In this document: piece by piece, positions 61,461 through 64,000 of the stretch
Position numbering within the stretch: the first letter of the stretch is position 1
How the letters are laid out: every line of letters begins with the position of its first letter
Assembly (NCBI GenBank): GCA_951217055.1
Contig: OX578282.1
Location: forward strand, 22,007,106 to 22,071,105
Direction of reading: 5' to 3'
Origin: Gerris lacustris
Taxonomy: Eukaryota; Arthropoda; Insecta; Hemiptera; Gerridae
DNA: 64,000 nt
Notes under the pieces: model-generated
What the model was told of the DNA's origin: nothing
Database searches by the model: none
The model's input: only the letters and a program-made list of their open reading frames with translations
Position numbers and translations under genes: made by a program

Positions 61461-61834
61461 GGTTAGTCCGTATTTTCGCTCTTCAAATTTTTATTCCGCT
61501 GTTGCATTAGAAAAAAAAAATCTACTAAATTAAATTCGCACTTATAAGTTAATTTTTTATCCAAAAAAAAGTGCCGCGACATTTTAAAATTAACCGGGAA
61601 AAAATAACGACGTCGAAAAAAAACAAAAACTAGTGGTTTTTTTTTTAAAATTATTATTTGAATCTATTTGCAACTGAACAGGATTTTAAATTGTAAAAAA
61701 AGTGTTTTCTTTTAAAAAAAAATACGTGGATTTTATTTTATTTATCCGAAGTTTTTTTTTTGTTATATATTTGGATGGTTTTATAAAAACAAATTAATGT
61801 GCCAAAACGGATATAACTCTGGAATTAGTATCCA
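61427..61834 (+). CDS. Candidate first exon: 5' UTR plus first 12 codons of an unknown gene (coding part 61,797-61,834)
   Basis: ATG at 61,797 is followed by 12 open codons (MCQNGYNSGISI) and two further bases, then a strong 5' splice site CA/GTAAGTATT at 61,835. The exon is far less AT-biased than the DNA on both sides. A minimal upstream frame ATG GTT TTA TAA sits at 61,775-61,786, just ahead of the start. The start context (ATTA before ATG) is acceptable. The rest of the gene would lie to the right, after an intron reaching beyond 64,000 because no further exon is apparent in the window. The peptide is too short to identify. An alternative is a chance ATG before a cryptic donor. Confidence 0.45.
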
Positions 61835-64000
61835 GTAAGTATTACCATTATTTGTATTATTTTTTTTTAAATAGATCTTTTCTTGACCTTTTGTACATTT
61901 GATATGTTTTAGTTTTTTTTTTTTTTAACTAGGGAAAATAGATTTTTTGTTATAAGTTTAATTATTTATTTTATATATTTATTTATATACATATTTTTTA
62001 TGTATACAGTAATTATATTAGTTTTTTTTTCTATTTGAGAGTTCATTCTTAATTAAAAAAACAAAAAAAAAAAACAATGTTCATATAATTTCAATTATTA
62101 AAAGTAATTTTGATAATAAAATACCCGCCAATGACCACGACCGCAGAAGTTGATAGTGGATAAATAATGTACTCAAGTGGTACCTTTTTAATTAATATAA
62201 ATAAATAATAATAATGAAACAATCAGTAATACATATTATAAATATGAACTAAGATCATTTCAGCAAACATTTTTAAGTAAACAGAGAGACAAAAATCGTC
62301 AGTAAAGTAGGTAAAACATAATATTAGTAAAATCTTATATGCTAAGGCTAAGTTAGTTGGTCATCATGTGTATAAACATCGATAATAAAATATAACAGTG
62401 TTATACAACGGTATTTGTTGAGAATAGACTTAATTGTTTAAGATAAATAAATTTAACACATTAGAATAATAAACTATTCTATTTAAGTATTTAGTTTTTA
62501 CATATTTAAAGTAAATATATACTGCCGGCTACTTCTTTTCTAAGTATATGTATTCAAAAACTAAGTCACTACGTATAGATTTATCTTTTAGATGTAGTAG
62601 TATTTAACTGGTAGATGTAGATGTTAAAAAAATAGTGTTTTTTTTTTTTTATTTAGTTTATTTATTCGATTGAGGCACATTCTCTTATTTAATATATAAC
62701 TTATAATTTTATCTTAGGCAAGTAAAACATACAGTGAAATAGGATACACTTATTTATATATATTTTTTTGTTATCATATTAAGTGGCGTTTATGTTGATC
62801 AATTTTTTTCTGAAAAAAAAAAAATCTGTTCTGAATAAATAAATTTTTAAAATAATTAATCTTATAAAAATACGTATTGAATGAACTAGCGATTGAATGA
62901 TCTCAGCCGACAAATACCCATAACGATAAACAAATAATAATTAAATATCTTAATCAATTAATTGACTAAGTATTGTTAGTTTTAGCAAAATATTTTGTAG
63001 TAATTGTACTTAACATACAAATAAACTCCGGTTTCGACCGTATAAATTTAATATATGGACTAGTATATATGTTAATGCTTTAAATAAACACAATAATAAT
63101 ATAAAATAGTATATTTTAATGCTATATATAAACATAATAGTAGAATGTATTATATCTATATTCATAAATTTTAGTTAAAATGTTTGCATTCAAGCAAGCT
63201 TCAATTTAATAATGCATTTTATGATAGTCACTTAGTTTATTTGAAACATCAATTGGATTTTAAAATATATTTGATGTATTTTATGATAGTGTCTTAGTTT
63301 ATTTGAAACATCAATTGGATTTAAAAAAATATATATTAGTCAAATAGTTTTACTCTGCCTTCATAACCATAAAGAAATTAAGGAAAAAATCGTGTTTTTT
63401 TTATGGAGTAAATAGTACTAGTATTTGGTAAAACTGAAGAATATGACACGGTTTATAGAAAAGATGGCGGACTCTAACGTATTTTGACTCTTAACGTATT
63501 TTTTTGACAAAGGGATATAAACCCTCCTATGAACAAATCATACATATATAATTTCTCAAACGTTTAAATCATACAAATGTACTGTTTGACAAAGGAATAT
63601 AATCTCTCAAGTGTATAAATTAAGCAAAGTTGTGCCGCCAAGCGATTCTCGACCGTATCATCTCCTTTTAGTTCAGCCTAGTATTTTTTGAAACAACCAA
63701 AAATTATATTTGGCGGTATTATAGTGAATATATTAAACTTTTTGTAATTAATGAGTGATAAAATTGGTATCTTGGGTTAATAATGGTCCATACTATATTA
63801 TTTAATAAAAATAATAATAAAATTAAAATGTCAATTAACATGTATATAATATATTTATTTCTTTATGTACAAGTAAACAAGTTAACAAAAAAATCGAATT
63901 AGTACATCTCTCTTTAAAAGAAATTAAATTTTGAACTTATACACTAGACTTATTTACTAGTGTACTTAAATAAATAAATCAAGAATTAACAAGTGCATTT
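61835..64000 (+). other. Probable first intron of the candidate gene, no exon seen
   Basis: AT-rich sequence containing a two-copy 62-bp direct repeat at about 63,214-63,336 (each with TTTATGATAG and TTAGTTTATTTGAAACATCA) and an isolated AAGATGGCGGAC at 63,461-63,472, which matches the YY1/Pho-type motif. No further coding exon recognised. Confidence 0.35.

Noticed and set aside
63461..63490. Start codon ATGGCGGAC as a gene start
   Set aside because: The frame stops after seven codons (MADSNVF) and no donor follows; a YY1/Pho-type site or chance is more likely.

Overview
This is an AT-rich eukaryotic window, and the repeat types suggest an invertebrate, most likely an arthropod. The evidence is many long (TA)n tracts, dispersed short non-autonomous elements with GTCT/ACAG tetranucleotide tracts, tRNA-derived retroposons, remnants of a Jockey-like LINE and hAT-type DNA transposons, and no long open reading frame. 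I cannot name the species. Nothing here looks bacterial, organellar or viral.

Most of the window is intergenic or intronic DNA made of layered mobile-element debris. I compared segments within the window by eye and sorted the repeats into families, using my own provisional letters. Family A is about 600 bp with copies near 0.6, 12.6, 27.6 and 31.3 kb plus fragments. Family B has copies or pieces near 14.3, 16.7, 24.5, 25.9, 30.7, 37.0, 38.6, 45.6, 48.0 and 56.0 kb. Family C is a head-to-tail pair at 4.7-6.0 kb plus a relic at 48.7 kb. Family D lies near 11.4 and 33.8 kb, and family E near 35.3 and 38.3 kb. Family G lies at 0.1-1.4 kb, split by an A insertion, and at 8.2 kb. Family H has three copies, at 16.1 and 49.0-50.1 kb, and carries a relic of a recombinase-like reading frame. 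Family I lies near 54.1-55.2 kb, with a fragment at 20.3 kb. Five of these otherwise unrelated families share one layout: a terminal hairpin or palindromic end, a GTCT-type tract, and a core close to CGATTT-N-GAAATTTGG. That layout is known from Helentron-associated elements (HINE, INE-1/DINE-1, mini-me, Lep1-like), and it is the dominant theme of the window.

Other identifiable elements are: a tRNA-headed SINE with a near-perfect 15-bp target duplication (52.4 kb); two copies of an element containing about 39 bp of 5S rRNA with its internal promoter (11.7 and 35.9 kb); a LINE reverse-transcriptase fragment split by a small hAT-like MITE with 8-bp flanking duplications (46.1-47.5 kb); a fold-back insertion flanked by an exact 15-bp duplication (22.97 kb); a 240-bp palindrome (28.25 kb); a 47-bp self-complementary array (34.9 kb); a 53-bp array carrying a HindIII site in each unit (22.3 kb); and a 31-bp array with a CACGTG core (19.6 kb).

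Evidence for host genes is thin. The best candidate is a gene 5' end on the + strand at 61.4-61.83 kb: a GC-richer block with an initiator-like TCAGTC, an ATG-started 12-codon segment and a strong GTAAGT donor, so the rest of the gene would lie to the right. A 115-codon open stretch on the minus strand with a good splice acceptor (15,694-16,042) looks like a 3'-terminal coding exon of an unrecognised protein. A 70-bp segment at 55,818-55,887 has the borders of an internal exon. None can be confirmed without RNA data or homology searches.
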